Part shown: positions 7,291-14,690 of the stretch, in pieces | Layout of the letters: every line of letters begins with the position of its first letter | How positions within the stretch are numbered: the stretch's first letter is position 1 | NCBI GenBank assembly: GCA_900318625.1 | Contig: ONLG01000016.1 | Location: 1-34,824, forward strand | Direction of reading: 5' to 3' | Length of the DNA: 34,824 nucleotides | Origin: an uncultured Prevotella sp. | Lineage (GTDB): Bacteria; Bacteroidota; Bacteroidia; Bacteroidales; Bacteroidaceae | Position numbers and translations under genes: made by a program | The notes under the pieces: model-generated | The model's input: the letters and a program-made list of their open reading frames with translations, nothing else | The model's database searches: none | What the model was told of the DNA's origin: nothing

Positions 7291-8748
7291 CTATTCGCCT
7301 TTCCTGAGCTTGCTTCGCATAAAGAGCAGCGAGAGCAGCAGGCTGCCCACTGCCAAGGCTATGCCCGAGAGCCAGTAGACCCATCCCTTGCAGCTGAGTG
7401 CCACGCCAAAAGCCAGCAGTCCCAGCGGCAGCTGCGCCGCCAGCAGCCGCATCACCTTTGCAGATATGACGTAGCCGTAGCGGTAGCGCATATAGGCGAG
7501 CAGCATCAGGAAGTCGAACGCAGCCGTGAACAGGATGGCCATGCCCGCTCCGAGCAGCCCGTATCTGTCGAACAGCACTATCGTAGACAGCACGAGCACC
7601 ACGGCATAGATGCCCTCCATGAGCAGATAGCTGCGCGAGTTGCCGCGCGCCAGCGGCAGATAGGCTATCGGCAGCTTCACGGCGCGAAGGTACATTGCCA
7701 GGATTATCAGCCTCACCATGCCCGAAGCAGGCAGGAACTTGCCACTGTAGAGCAGCGGCAGAAGCAGCGGCAGCCCCACCATGAAGGCCACGAGGAAGGG
7801 CGACACAATCATCAGCGACACCTCGATCTGGCGGTTCACCGTGGCATTGAACTCACGGCCAAGGTCGCTTATGGCCGAAAGGCGCGGATAGTAGTCGGCA
7901 TCGAGCGCAGAGAACACCATCCCGGCATAGGTCATTGTCATCATGAAGCCGGCATTGTAGAGCCCCACCATCTCGGCATCGCTGACGTTGTTGATGTAGC
8001 TTCTTATGATAAGCTCGCTCGCTGCGGCTGCCACGCTTGCAAGCACAAAGCCCACGCCCTGGCTTATCATGCCGTAGCCGCGGCGCAGCACATGGCGGTC
8101 GCGGCGCAGCACGAGCGGCTGGTGGCGGTAGCTGTAGGCTATGGTGATGAGCATCTGGGCCAAAGCCATGACTACCATAGCCGGCACGATGCCCGATATG
8201 CCGAAGAAGAAATAGAGCGGAACCGACAGCAACAGTGCTGCCAGTAGGTACCAGATGGTGGAACGCGCCAGACTGCCCAGCTGGCGGATGCCTTTCAGTA
8301 TGGCCACTTCGCCGCCGGTGACAGCCATGAGACCCACCACGGGCGACAGACAGAGGAAATGGACGAGGTGGCCGTCCCAAAAGAAGGTGTACTTGCTGAG
8401 CAACGGGCTCACCGCCAGCGCGACGAGAGTGCCCACTATGGCGGTGACAAGGCTTATGGTGCGCACCACGCGCACCGACTCGGCAAGCTCCTCGGCGTTG
8501 CCGCTGTCGTAGCTCATCGACACTCGCTTCACGGCACTCATCGACAAGCCCAGGTTGGTGCTGTCGCTGAGGAACTTCACCGTTGAATTGAACAGCGAGA
8601 TAAGGCCCACTCCATGCGGTCCGAGCAGCACGGCAATAACCTTTGTGCGCACAACGCTTATCAGAATACCCAACAGCTGCACGCTCCCAAAGACACCGGT
8701 ATATTTAAATATATGTGAATAGCTGCCTTTACTTGCCTTATCTTCCAT
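7291..8748 (-). CDS. Polysaccharide / O-antigen flippase (Wzx/MOP-superfamily)
   Basis: The roughly 485-residue integral membrane protein has about 12-14 hydrophobic segments. It resembles the O-antigen translocases of Bacteroidota: SYSHIFKYTGVFGSVQLLGI, then RTKVIAVLLGPHGVGLISLFNS, then FLSDSTNLGLSMSAVKRVS. Members of this MOP/Wzx group move lipid-linked oligosaccharides across the inner membrane. No glycosyltransferase or other polysaccharide gene is next to it, so its substrate cannot be inferred from context. An in-frame ATG at 8796 would add 16 residues (MAFSKINQRKK...). I prefer 8748 because the family normally starts shortly before the SYSHIFKYT segment. The -7 element at 8824-8831 is compatible with either start. 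Confidence 0.85.
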   Translation of the reverse strand: MEDKASKGSYSHIFKYTGVFGSVQLLGILISVVRTKVIAVLLGPHGVGLISLFNSTVKFLSDSTNLGLSMSAVKRVSMSYDSGNAEELAESVRVVRTISLVTAIVGTLVALAVSPLLSKYTFFWDGHLVHFLCLSPVVGLMAVTGGEVAILKGIRQLGSLARSTIWYLLAALLLSVPLYFFFGISGIVPAMVVMALAQMLITIAYSYRHQPLVLRRDRHVLRRGYGMISQGVGFVLASVAAAASELIIRSYINNVSDAEMVGLYNAGFMMTMTYAGMVFSALDADYYPRLSAISDLGREFNATVNRQIEVSLMIVSPFLVAFMVGLPLLLPLLYSGKFLPASGMVRLIILAMYLRAVKLPIAYLPLARGNSRSYLLMEGIYAVVLVLSTIVLFDRYGLLGAGMAILFTAAFDFLMLLAYMRYRYGYVISAKVMRLLAAQLPLGLLAFGVALSCKGWVYWLSGIALAVGSLLLSLLFMRSKLRKGE

Positions 8749-8823
8749 AGCTATTGTAAAACGCTTTTTCCTCTGATTTATTTTGCTGAAGGCCATCTAT
8801 TGCAACTGTTTTGGCTCCGCAGG

Positions 8824-8831
8824 CAAATTTA
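8824..8831 (-). promoter_or_regulatory. Predicted -7 element of the flippase gene
   Basis: TAAATTTG on the minus strand matches TAnnTTTG, with CTTGG about 22 bp upstream as a possible -33 box. It is divergent from the element at 8868-8875, so both promoters share about 50 bp. Confidence 0.55.
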
Positions 8832-8867
8832 GGAGCCGTTTCCTTTTGGTTTTCCAAGGCTTAATGT

Positions 8868-8875
8868 TAACTTTG
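8868..8875 (+). promoter_or_regulatory. Predicted -7 element of the DUF6621-like gene, implying a leaderless mRNA
   Basis: TAACTTTG ends only six bases before the ATG at 8882. By the normal spacing of this element, transcription would begin at about 8881-8883, at or within a base or two of the start codon. Confidence 0.55.
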
Positions 8876-8881
8876 CGCCCA

Positions 8882-9541
8882 ATGGAACAACAAGAAAACA
8901 TCTTTCCGAACGGCATCCCCGGCCTCAACGGCAGCTCAGCAGAGTGGAGCGAGAACGTCATCATTGCCGATGCTGACTACGTAGACAGGGTTGCCTTCAA
9001 CCTGATAGTCAACTTCGAGCGTATGCTCATGCGCCGCGTGCCTGCCGCCGACCTGGCGCGGTGGATCGACTGCGTGGCCCTCGACGGAGGTATGAGGCCC
9101 GTCCCGCCCTCCGAAGGGCGCACGCCAACCACCCACGTGGTGCTGCTGCACTCCAAGGACAAGGAGCAGATGGATAATTTCCGCCCTTCGCACTTTGCCC
9201 AGGAGCTGCAGGGAAAAGCCTTCAGCGACAATCTCGGCGAATTTATCATCACTCCTCTGACCGTTGAAGACATGATAGGCGGCGACGAGCTGCTGCTCGA
9301 CGTGCTGCATACGGTGTGCGGACAGAAGCAGGTGAAGCGCATCATGCTCGTTCCCGATGCCGAGAACGCCGAGCTCGTGGGCAGCATACGCAATGTGCTT
9401 CGGCAGTGCGACGACGACAGCAAGCGCATCACCGTGCTCGCCATGGAGCCGCTGCAGGGGGGCAACTTCCGTCAGGAGATACTTGGTTACTCGCTTATGA
9501 GCGCACTGGGAATAAGCGGTGAGGAACTGAAAGAACAATAA
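8882..9541 (+). CDS. DUF6621-like conserved Bacteroidota protein of unknown function
   Basis: The 219-residue soluble protein has no signal peptide or membrane segment. It resembles a Bacteroidota family I recall as DUF6621: NVIIADADYVDRVAFNLIVN near the start, DLARWIDCVALDGG in the middle, and EILGYSLMSALGIS near the C terminus. The family name is from memory. An upstream in-frame ATG (8783) exists, but the extension is unlike the family and would run through the promoter. I therefore start at 8882, where MEQQEN begins. The stop is 28 bp before the carboxynorspermidine synthase gene, so the two are probably co-transcribed. No catalytic motif is evident. The shared operon hints at a link with polyamine metabolism, which is inference only. 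Confidence 0.72.
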   Translation: MEQQENIFPNGIPGLNGSSAEWSENVIIADADYVDRVAFNLIVNFERMLMRRVPAADLARWIDCVALDGGMRPVPPSEGRTPTTHVVLLHSKDKEQMDNFRPSHFAQELQGKAFSDNLGEFIITPLTVEDMIGGDELLLDVLHTVCGQKQVKRIMLVPDAENAELVGSIRNVLRQCDDDSKRITVLAMEPLQGGNFRQEILGYSLMSALGISGEELKEQ

Positions 9542-9569
9542 CATAATCTTAAAACCAATACTAATTGCC

Positions 9570-10808
9570 ATGAGCAGAATACTTATGATTGGCGCAGGTG
9601 GCGTTGCCACCGTTGCTGCTTTCAAGATAGCGCAGAACGCCGACGTGTTTACAGAGTTTATGATTGCCAGCCGCCGCAAGGCCAAATGCGACAAGATAGT
9701 GGCCGACCTGCACGCCAAGGGCTACACGATGGACATCAAGACTGCGCAGGTGGATGCTGACAGCGTGGAGCAACTCAAGGCTTTGCTGAGCGACTACAAG
9801 CCCGAACTGGTCATCAACCTTGCCCTGCCATATCAGGATCTGACCATCATGGAGGCTTGTCTGGCCTGCGGATGCAACTACCTCGACACTGCCAACTATG
9901 AGCCAAAGGACGAAGCCCACTTCGAGTACTCGTGGCAGTGGGCCTACATGGACCGTTTCCGTCAGGCAGGACTCACCGCAATACTGGGCTGCGGCTTCGA
10001 CCCGGGAGTGAGCGGAGTGTTCACAGCATACGCTGCAAAGCACCACTTCGACGAGATTCAGTACCTCGACATCGTTGACTGCAACGCAGGCGACCACCAC
10101 AAGGCATTTGCAACCAACTTCAATCCCGAGATAAACATCCGCGAAATAACCCAGAAAGGACTCTACTACAAGGACGGCGAATGGATAGAGACCGAGCCGC
10201 TGGAGATTCACAAGCCCCTCACCTACCCCAACATCGGCCCCAGAGAGTCGTATCTGCTGCACCACGAGGAGCTGGAGTCGCTCGTGAAGAACTATCCCAC
10301 CATACGTCAGGCTCGCTTCTGGATGACTTTCGGCGAGCAGTACATAAAGCATCTCGACGTCATTCAGAACATAGGAATGAGCCGTATCGACGAGATTGAG
10401 TACGAGGCACCGCTCGCCGACAACCCGGAGAAGACGGTGAAGGTGAAGATTGTGCCGCTGCAGCTGCTCAAAGCCGTGCTGCCCAACCCGCAAGACCTTG
10501 GCGAGAACTACGAGGGCGAGACCTCGATAGGCTGTCGCATACGCGGACTGAAAGACGGAAAGGAGCACACCTATTATATATATAACAACTGCAAGCATCA
10601 GGAAGCCTACCGCGAAACGGGTATGCAGGGCGTGAGCTACACCACCGGCGTGCCCGCAATGATTGGCGCAATGATGTTCTGCAAAGGCTTGTGGCGCAAA
10701 CCGGGAGTATGGAACGTGGAAGACTTCGACCCGGATCCGTTCATGGAGCAACTCGGAAAGCAGGGTCTGCCGTGGATAGAAGAGCACGACGGCGACCTGG
10801 AACTCTAA
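9570..10808 (+). CDS. Carboxynorspermidine synthase (saccharopine dehydrogenase family)
   Basis: This 412-residue cytoplasmic NAD(P)-dependent oxidoreductase begins with the Rossmann motif MIGAGGVATVAA. It continues with INLALPYQDLTIMEACLACG, YLDTANYEP and ILGCGFDPGVSGVFTAYAAK, features of the LYS1-like branch that includes carboxy(nor)spermidine dehydrogenase. That enzyme condenses aspartate semialdehyde with a diamine such as putrescine or diaminopropane. It is the first step of the alternative spermidine route used by gut Bacteroidota, and is completed by a decarboxylase (not in this window). It is the second gene of a two-gene unit and is followed by a strong terminator. True saccharopine dehydrogenase activity is less likely in this lineage. 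Family assignment is firm; the exact diamine is not readable. Confidence 0.85.
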   Translation: MSRILMIGAGGVATVAAFKIAQNADVFTEFMIASRRKAKCDKIVADLHAKGYTMDIKTAQVDADSVEQLKALLSDYKPELVINLALPYQDLTIMEACLACGCNYLDTANYEPKDEAHFEYSWQWAYMDRFRQAGLTAILGCGFDPGVSGVFTAYAAKHHFDEIQYLDIVDCNAGDHHKAFATNFNPEINIREITQKGLYYKDGEWIETEPLEIHKPLTYPNIGPRESYLLHHEELESLVKNYPTIRQARFWMTFGEQYIKHLDVIQNIGMSRIDEIEYEAPLADNPEKTVKVKIVPLQLLKAVLPNPQDLGENYEGETSIGCRIRGLKDGKEHTYYIYNNCKHQEAYRETGMQGVSYTTGVPAMIGAMMFCKGLWRKPGVWNVEDFDPDPFMEQLGKQGLPWIEEHDGDLEL

Positions 10809-10814
10809 AAGCAC

Positions 10815-10853
10815 ATCCCCCTAAAGCCATTCCAACGCAGGCTTTAGGGGGAT
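10815..10853. terminator. Bidirectional terminator between the carboxynorspermidine synthase and MNT genes
   Basis: A perfect 14-bp stem (10815-10828 with 10840-10853, ATCCCCCTAAAGCC) encloses an 11-base loop, followed by a T-rich tail. It lies between convergent genes and can serve both. Confidence 0.88.
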
Positions 10854-10864
10854 TTCCTTATTTC

Positions 10865-11167
10865 CTAAGCTTTGTAAATCACCTTTCCCCGGCGCTCAAT
10901 ATGGGAAAGAAGGGCTGGATTAGTGATATTCTTGTATAGCGACACGTCGCAGAAATAGGGCAGCGACGACTCCGACAAGCTACTCATAACATCCATCAGG
11001 TTGCTGTCTGTCAGACGGTCGCCAACCAAAGTGATGTCAATATCAGAGAAAGCCTTGTTTGTTCCCTTTGCTCTTGAACCATAAAGCAGCACCTTTTCGA
11101 TATTTCCAACTTGCGAAAATATCTGTTGCATCAGCTTCATGTCACTGTCGTCAAGTCCGTACTCCAT
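10865..11167 (-). CDS. Minimal nucleotidyltransferase (MNT/HI0073-like)
   Basis: This roughly 100-residue polymerase-beta-fold nucleotidyltransferase has the signature GSRAKGTNKAFSDIDI (the GSxxxG...DxD catalytic motif) and a second acidic residue region, CDVSLY. HI0073-like proteins pair with the HI0074 family, and related MNT/HEPN pairs act as toxin-antitoxin modules in which the MNT adenylylates its partner. Here the partner lies directly upstream. The ATG at 11167 overlaps the partner's TGA by one base (TGATG), so translation is probably coupled. A GTG one codon earlier is possible. What this pair does is not known. Confidence 0.85.
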   Translation of the reverse strand: MEYGLDDSDMKLMQQIFSQVGNIEKVLLYGSRAKGTNKAFSDIDITLVGDRLTDSNLMDVMSSLSESSLPYFCDVSLYKNITNPALLSHIERRGKVIYKA

Positions 11168-11589
11168 CACATTAGCCCTTTCATTGTTTCTTCAAAACGG
11201 TTCATCAGCGGCAGGTAGGTTTCCGTTATTCGTCCGAGAATGGCCTCTACCGTGCTGCTGTCGTAGTGGTGTGAGGATAGGTTTCGGTCTTCTATTGACT
11301 TCATCCAGACCCTGTCGTCAATCAAGCCGCTCTGTAAGCCGTACCTGATAGCATCGCGAGAACCGCGAATATCAGTATATCCTTGATACTCGGCATAGTC
11401 CTTCATCACGTTCCAAGCCAACTCGTGGGTATACTCAAACCGTTGCACAAGACCCTCGGCAAGCAAGTCTGCCACCCCGGTGTCATGGTTCAGGTGACGC
11501 GCAACTATCATTGATGCCTCATTTAGCAAAGCCAATGCCTTGCTAAAGTTCTCAAAACGCTGTTTCCAACGAATGTCTATATCCTCCAT
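11167..11589 (-). CDS. HI0074-family nucleotidyltransferase substrate-binding protein
   Basis: The protein is about 140 residues, all-helical, with the family layout: RWKQRFENFSKALALLNEA, then GLVQRFEYTHELAWNVMKDY, then GSRDAIRYGLQSGLI and DRNLSSHHYD. In Haemophilus HI0074 this four-helix protein partners HI0073, the nucleotidyltransferase encoded next to it. An in-frame ATG ten codons upstream (11619) exists, but the -7 element TATTTTTG at 11617-11624 overlaps it. I therefore start at 11589 (MEDIDIRW). It forms a two-gene unit with the MNT gene and diverges from recA. Confidence 0.85.
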   Translation of the reverse strand: MEDIDIRWKQRFENFSKALALLNEASMIVARHLNHDTGVADLLAEGLVQRFEYTHELAWNVMKDYAEYQGYTDIRGSRDAIRYGLQSGLIDDRVWMKSIEDRNLSSHHYDSSTVEAILGRITETYLPLMNRFEETMKGLM

Positions 11590-11616
11590 AACTTGATGTT
11601 TGTCATTTTTATACGG

Positions 11617-11624
11617 CAAAAATA
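11617..11624 (-). promoter_or_regulatory. Predicted -7 element of the HI0074/MNT pair
   Basis: TATTTTTG on the minus strand matches TAnnTTTG. Its position excludes the upstream ATG at 11619 and supports 11589 as start. Confidence 0.55.
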
Positions 11625-11664
11625 AGAATATATTTGGTATTCTTTAAACTTTAATTAAATATTT

Positions 11665-11695
11665 TTTGGCAATTAAAGTATTCGTTTTAAATTTG
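11665..11695 (+). promoter_or_regulatory. recA promoter (-33 TTTG, N19, -7 TAAATTTG)
   Basis: TTTG at 11665-11668 is separated by exactly 19 bp from TAAATTTG at 11688-11695, an ideal Bacteroidota primary-sigma promoter. Transcription should start near 11702, leaving a leader of about 22 nt. I see no LexA-like palindrome. Confidence 0.8.
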
Positions 11696-11724
11696 CAATA
11701 AATCTCTTAAAGACTACTACATCT

Positions 11725-12756
11725 ATGGCAAAGAAAGAAACCGAAAGCACTGCGCTGAGTCCACAGGAAGGCAAGCTGAAAGCCCTTCAGGCTGCCATGT
11801 CGAAGATAGAAAAGGATTTCGGCAAAGGAAGCATTATGAAACTGGGCGACGACAGCATAGAGAGCGTTGACGTGATACCCACCGGAAGCATCGGTCTCGA
11901 CCTCGCACTGGGTGTTGGCGGCTACCCCAGAGGGCGCATAATCGAGATTTACGGCCCTGAGTCATCGGGCAAGACAACCCTCGCCATCCATGCGATAGCC
12001 GAGGCGCAGAAGCAGGGCGGCATAGCTGCCATCATCGATGCAGAGCACGCTTTCGACCGTTTCTATGCCGAAAAGCTGGGTGTCGATGTAGAGAACCTGT
12101 GGATAAGCCAGCCCGACAACGGCGAGCAGGCTCTCGAAATAGCCGACCAGCTGATACGTTCATCGGCTATTGACATCATCGTTATCGACTCCGTGGCTGC
12201 ACTAACGCCGAAAAAGGAAATCGAAGGCGAGATGGGCGACTCGGCTGTAGGCCTCCACGCACGACTGATGAGCCAGGCGCTGCGCAAACTCACGGCAACG
12301 ATAGCAAAGACAAACACCACCTGCATCTTCATAAACCAGCTGCGCGAGAAAATCGGAATAATGTTCGGCAACCCCGAAACGACCACCGGCGGCAACGCGC
12401 TGAAGTTCTATGCCAGCGTGAGAATAGACATCCGAAAGAGCACTGCCATAAAAGACGGCGACGAAGTGCTGGGCAATCTCACCAAGGTAAAGGTCGTGAA
12501 GAACAAGGTTGCGCCTCCTTTCCGCCGCGCAGAGTTCGACATCATGTTCGGCGAAGGCATCTCGAAGGTAGGCGAAATCATCGACCTTGGAGTGGAATAC
12601 GGCATCATCCAGAAGTCGGGTTCGTGGTTCAGCTACGACGGACAGAAGCTTGCACAAGGCCGCGATGCCGCAAAGTCGCTGCTCAGAGACAACCCTGAGC
12701 TGTGCGACGAGCTCGAAGCCAAGATCAAGCAGGCTATCTCAGAACAAGCAAAATGA
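11725..12756 (+). CDS. recA: Recombinase RecA
   Basis: This 343-residue cytoplasmic DNA-dependent ATPase drives homologous strand exchange and co-protease activation. The Walker A motif GPESSGKT is at 77-84, followed by [17 protein letters not shown], then [22 protein letters not shown] (Walker B and the L1 region) and [27 protein letters not shown] (L2). Length is normal. The next gene starts 44 bp downstream. The 105 bp upstream contain divergent promoters for recA and the nucleotidyltransferase pair. Expression appears to rely on a consensus housekeeping promoter. Confidence 0.99.
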   Translation: MAKKETESTALSPQEGKLKALQAAMSKIEKDFGKGSIMKLGDDSIESVDVIPTGSIGLDLALGVGGYPRGRIIEIYGPESSGKTTLAIHAIAEAQKQGGIAAIIDAEHAFDRFYAEKLGVDVENLWISQPDNGEQALEIADQLIRSSAIDIIVIDSVAALTPKKEIEGEMGDSAVGLHARLMSQALRKLTATIAKTNTTCIFINQLREKIGIMFGNPETTTGGNALKFYASVRIDIRKSTAIKDGDEVLGNLTKVKVVKNKVAPPFRRAEFDIMFGEGISKVGEIIDLGVEYGIIQKSGSWFSYDGQKLAQGRDAAKSLLRDNPELCDELEAKIKQAISEQAK

Positions 12757-12800
12757 CGTTATTAGTTTCATATAAGTTTAACCATTTAAAGAAAAAAGAA

Positions 12801-13394
12801 ATGAAAAAACTAATGATTATGGCAGCTTTGGTGCTGTCTTCTGTATGTGCCATGGCACAGCACGAGGTTGGTAGCTTCACTCTCCAGCCCAAAGTAGGCA
12901 TCAACTTTGCCAATATGACCAACATGAACAAGCCCAGTATGCGCGTAGGACTCGCTGCCGGTCTCGAGGCAGAATACTATGCATCTGACATAGTCAGCGT
13001 TTCGCTCGGTGCCATCTACAGTATGCAGGGATGCAAAGCTAAGGGAGAGTACGTGAAAGGAACGCTCAAGCTCGACTACATCAACGTGCCCATCCTTGCC
13101 AACGTGTATGTTGTGCCCGGTCTGGCCGTTAAACTGGGTATCCAGCCTGGTTTCTGCATCAACAAGAAGATTGATGGAGAATTCTCTACCGGCCATGAAG
13201 CTTCAGGAAAGTTGAGCAAAGACGATGTAAAAGGCTTTGACCTTTCAATTCCGGTTGGAATTTCTTACGAGTTTGCAAACTTCCAGCTCGATGCCCGTTA
13301 CAACTTCGGACTGACCAAAGCGATAAATGTTGAGAAGGATAGCCCCAAGAACAGCGTGATCCAGGTTACTCTCGGTTACAAGTTCCAGCTCTAA
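12801..13394 (+). CDS. Outer membrane beta-barrel (porin-family) protein
   Basis: The 197-residue protein has a signal peptide MKKLMIMAALVLSSVCAMA and then a small predicted barrel. It opens with VGSFTLQPKVGINFANMTN, continues with alternating strands such as GLAAGLEAEYYASDIVSVSLGAIYSMQG, and ends with SVIQVTLGYKFQL, a typical terminal strand ending in a hydrophobic residue. This matches the outer-membrane beta-barrel family (OMP_b-brl_2 type). The substrate is unknown. I start at 12801 because the signal peptide begins there; the longer frame from 12702 overlaps recA. It may share the recA transcript, since only a weak TAAGTTTA lies in the 44-bp gap. Confidence 0.85.
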   Translation: MKKLMIMAALVLSSVCAMAQHEVGSFTLQPKVGINFANMTNMNKPSMRVGLAAGLEAEYYASDIVSVSLGAIYSMQGCKAKGEYVKGTLKLDYINVPILANVYVVPGLAVKLGIQPGFCINKKIDGEFSTGHEASGKLSKDDVKGFDLSIPVGISYEFANFQLDARYNFGLTKAINVEKDSPKNSVIQVTLGYKFQL

Positions 13395-13424
13395 CCGACT
13401 CACATCACATAGCAAACAAACACG

Positions 13425-13461
13425 AAAATCGGGGAAAAGCTCAGTGCTTCTCCCCGATTTT
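13425..13461. terminator. Bidirectional terminator between the beta-barrel gene and the DUF4878 lipoprotein gene
   Basis: A 16-bp stem with one mismatch (13425-13440 with 13446-13461) and loop TCAGT is flanked by AAAA and TTTT runs. It sits between convergent genes. Confidence 0.88.
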
Positions 13462-13520
13462 CTTATTGTTCCAGCCCCGTGGCAACGATGCGCCGTGAGC
13501 CTTTTCAGCGGACAGAAAGA

Positions 13521-13928
13521 TTACTTCTTCTGCTTAACCTTCCACTTTCCGTCCTTGTCTTTCTTCAAGCTAACGATCATGGTGTCGTTCTTCTGCTCCA
13601 TGTTGAGCAGCATCTTTACGGTAGCGGTGCTGTCTTTCACGTCCTCGGATATGAACGAGTAGCTCTTCATTTCGCCCTCTTTCTTCACCTTATCCTCGTA
13701 CTTAGACTTCATCATGCCCACGTACATCTGCTTGGTGCTCTTCACTTCCTCGGCTCCCTTGCCCTTGTCGTCGATCAGCATGAGGTCTACGTAGCCCTCA
13801 TAGTTCTTGTTCTTCAGGCACTCCACCGACTTCTCGGCTACCGCTCTGGGAGTGTTGTCTCCACCTTTGCTGCAACTTGCCATGACCATGGCTACCATTG
13901 CGACTGCGAAAAATAGTACTTTCTTCAT
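13521..13928 (-). CDS. DUF4878-like lipoprotein
   Basis: The 135-residue lipoprotein has a signal sequence ending in the lipobox VMASC (lipidated Cys19). The mature part has the small NTF2-like layout seen in DUF4878: AVAEKSVECLKNKNYEGYVDLM near the start, then beta-rich lysine-heavy segments ending KKDKDGKWKVKQKK. Function is unknown. It lies 23 bp downstream of the YiiX-like gene with no strong promoter between (only TAAGTTTT), so the two are likely co-transcribed. Domain naming is from memory of the family pattern. Confidence 0.75.
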   Translation of the reverse strand: MKKVLFFAVAMVAMVMASCSKGGDNTPRAVAEKSVECLKNKNYEGYVDLMLIDDKGKGAEEVKSTKQMYVGMMKSKYEDKVKKEGEMKSYSFISEDVKDSTATVKMLLNMEQKNDTMIVSLKKDKDGKWKVKQKK

Positions 13929-13951
13929 CTTTGCGTTGTTTTTTAAATGGG

Positions 13952-14566
13952 TTAAAACTTAGTGATTGAATGTATTTTCTTTGAGAAATAAACATCCGAC
14001 GGATAGTAGACACTGCTCTTGAGCAGCGGCAGCTCTACGTAGTGAGGCTCCTTGTCGGTGAGGCTGAGGCCCGCCTTGCGATACGCATAGAGCACCAGCT
14101 CGGTGCAGTACATCTGCGTAGAGTCGTCGTTGCGGTAGTCATGGTCGAACAGTGTGTTCCTTCGCAGCACCTGCTTAGCCACCTCTGCCGCCTTGCCCGC
14201 CACCTTCTCATCGCTCACCCGGCACACTTCGCCGCAATCGGTATAGAGCGACGAGAAGAACTTCTGCAAGCTGTCGAGCTTCACCCGGTCTGGATCGCCC
14301 TCGAAATCTGGCTCTCCGGGCACTGCATGAACCACCATCATGCGACCTGCCGTGTCGACAACCATCCCCACATGAGAGTAGTATCCGTGGGCATCGAGCG
14401 TGACAACGGCATGAGATGTGAACCCTCCGCCGCGCCTGAACACTATGTCGCCCGGTCTGACAACCGTGGTATCGGGCATGAGACACACTGGTTCGCGTGC
14501 CTCATCTCCGCACGATGCCACCATTGCGGCGGTGAAGAAGAGTGCTGCAAGTGCTGTTTTCTGCAT
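13952..14566 (-). CDS. YiiX/YebB-like NlpC/P60-superfamily cysteine hydrolase, lipoprotein
   Basis: The 204-residue lipoprotein has lipobox MVASC (Cys19). The mature protein shows the permuted NlpC/P60 (PF05708-like) order: RPGDIVFRRGG, then YYSHVGMVVDTAG with the catalytic histidine (about H65), then MYCTELVLYAYRKAG with the catalytic cysteine (about C154). Relatives are amidases or peptidases of peptidoglycan or lipid-linked substrates; the substrate here is not known. The -7 element TACTTTTG (14599-14606), with GTTG 19 bp upstream, gives a leader of about 26 nt. It heads a two-gene unit with the DUF4878-like gene. Confidence 0.85.
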   Translation of the reverse strand: MQKTALAALFFTAAMVASCGDEAREPVCLMPDTTVVRPGDIVFRRGGGFTSHAVVTLDAHGYYSHVGMVVDTAGRMMVVHAVPGEPDFEGDPDRVKLDSLQKFFSSLYTDCGEVCRVSDEKVAGKAAEVAKQVLRRNTLFDHDYRNDDSTQMYCTELVLYAYRKAGLSLTDKEPHYVELPLLKSSVYYPSDVYFSKKIHSITKF

Positions 14567-14598
14567 CTTTAGCGGTAACGGTTAAGAGGTGTCAGCCA

Positions 14599-14606
14599 CA
14601 AAAGTA
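14599..14606 (-). promoter_or_regulatory. Predicted -7 element of the YiiX-like/DUF4878 unit
   Basis: TACTTTTG on the minus strand matches TAnnTTTG. A TTG-type -33 box lies 19 bp upstream. Confidence 0.6.
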
Positions 14607-14690
14607 CAATTTTTTCACAAAACAGCAACCCTTCTGCCACTATATTTCGGTTTTTCTTCTCCGCTTTGTTCGTCAACCGTGCCGCATGGT

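Noticed and set aside
11625-11724. SOS (LexA) box upstream of recA
   Set aside because: No suitable inverted repeat is seen; only a consensus housekeeping promoter.
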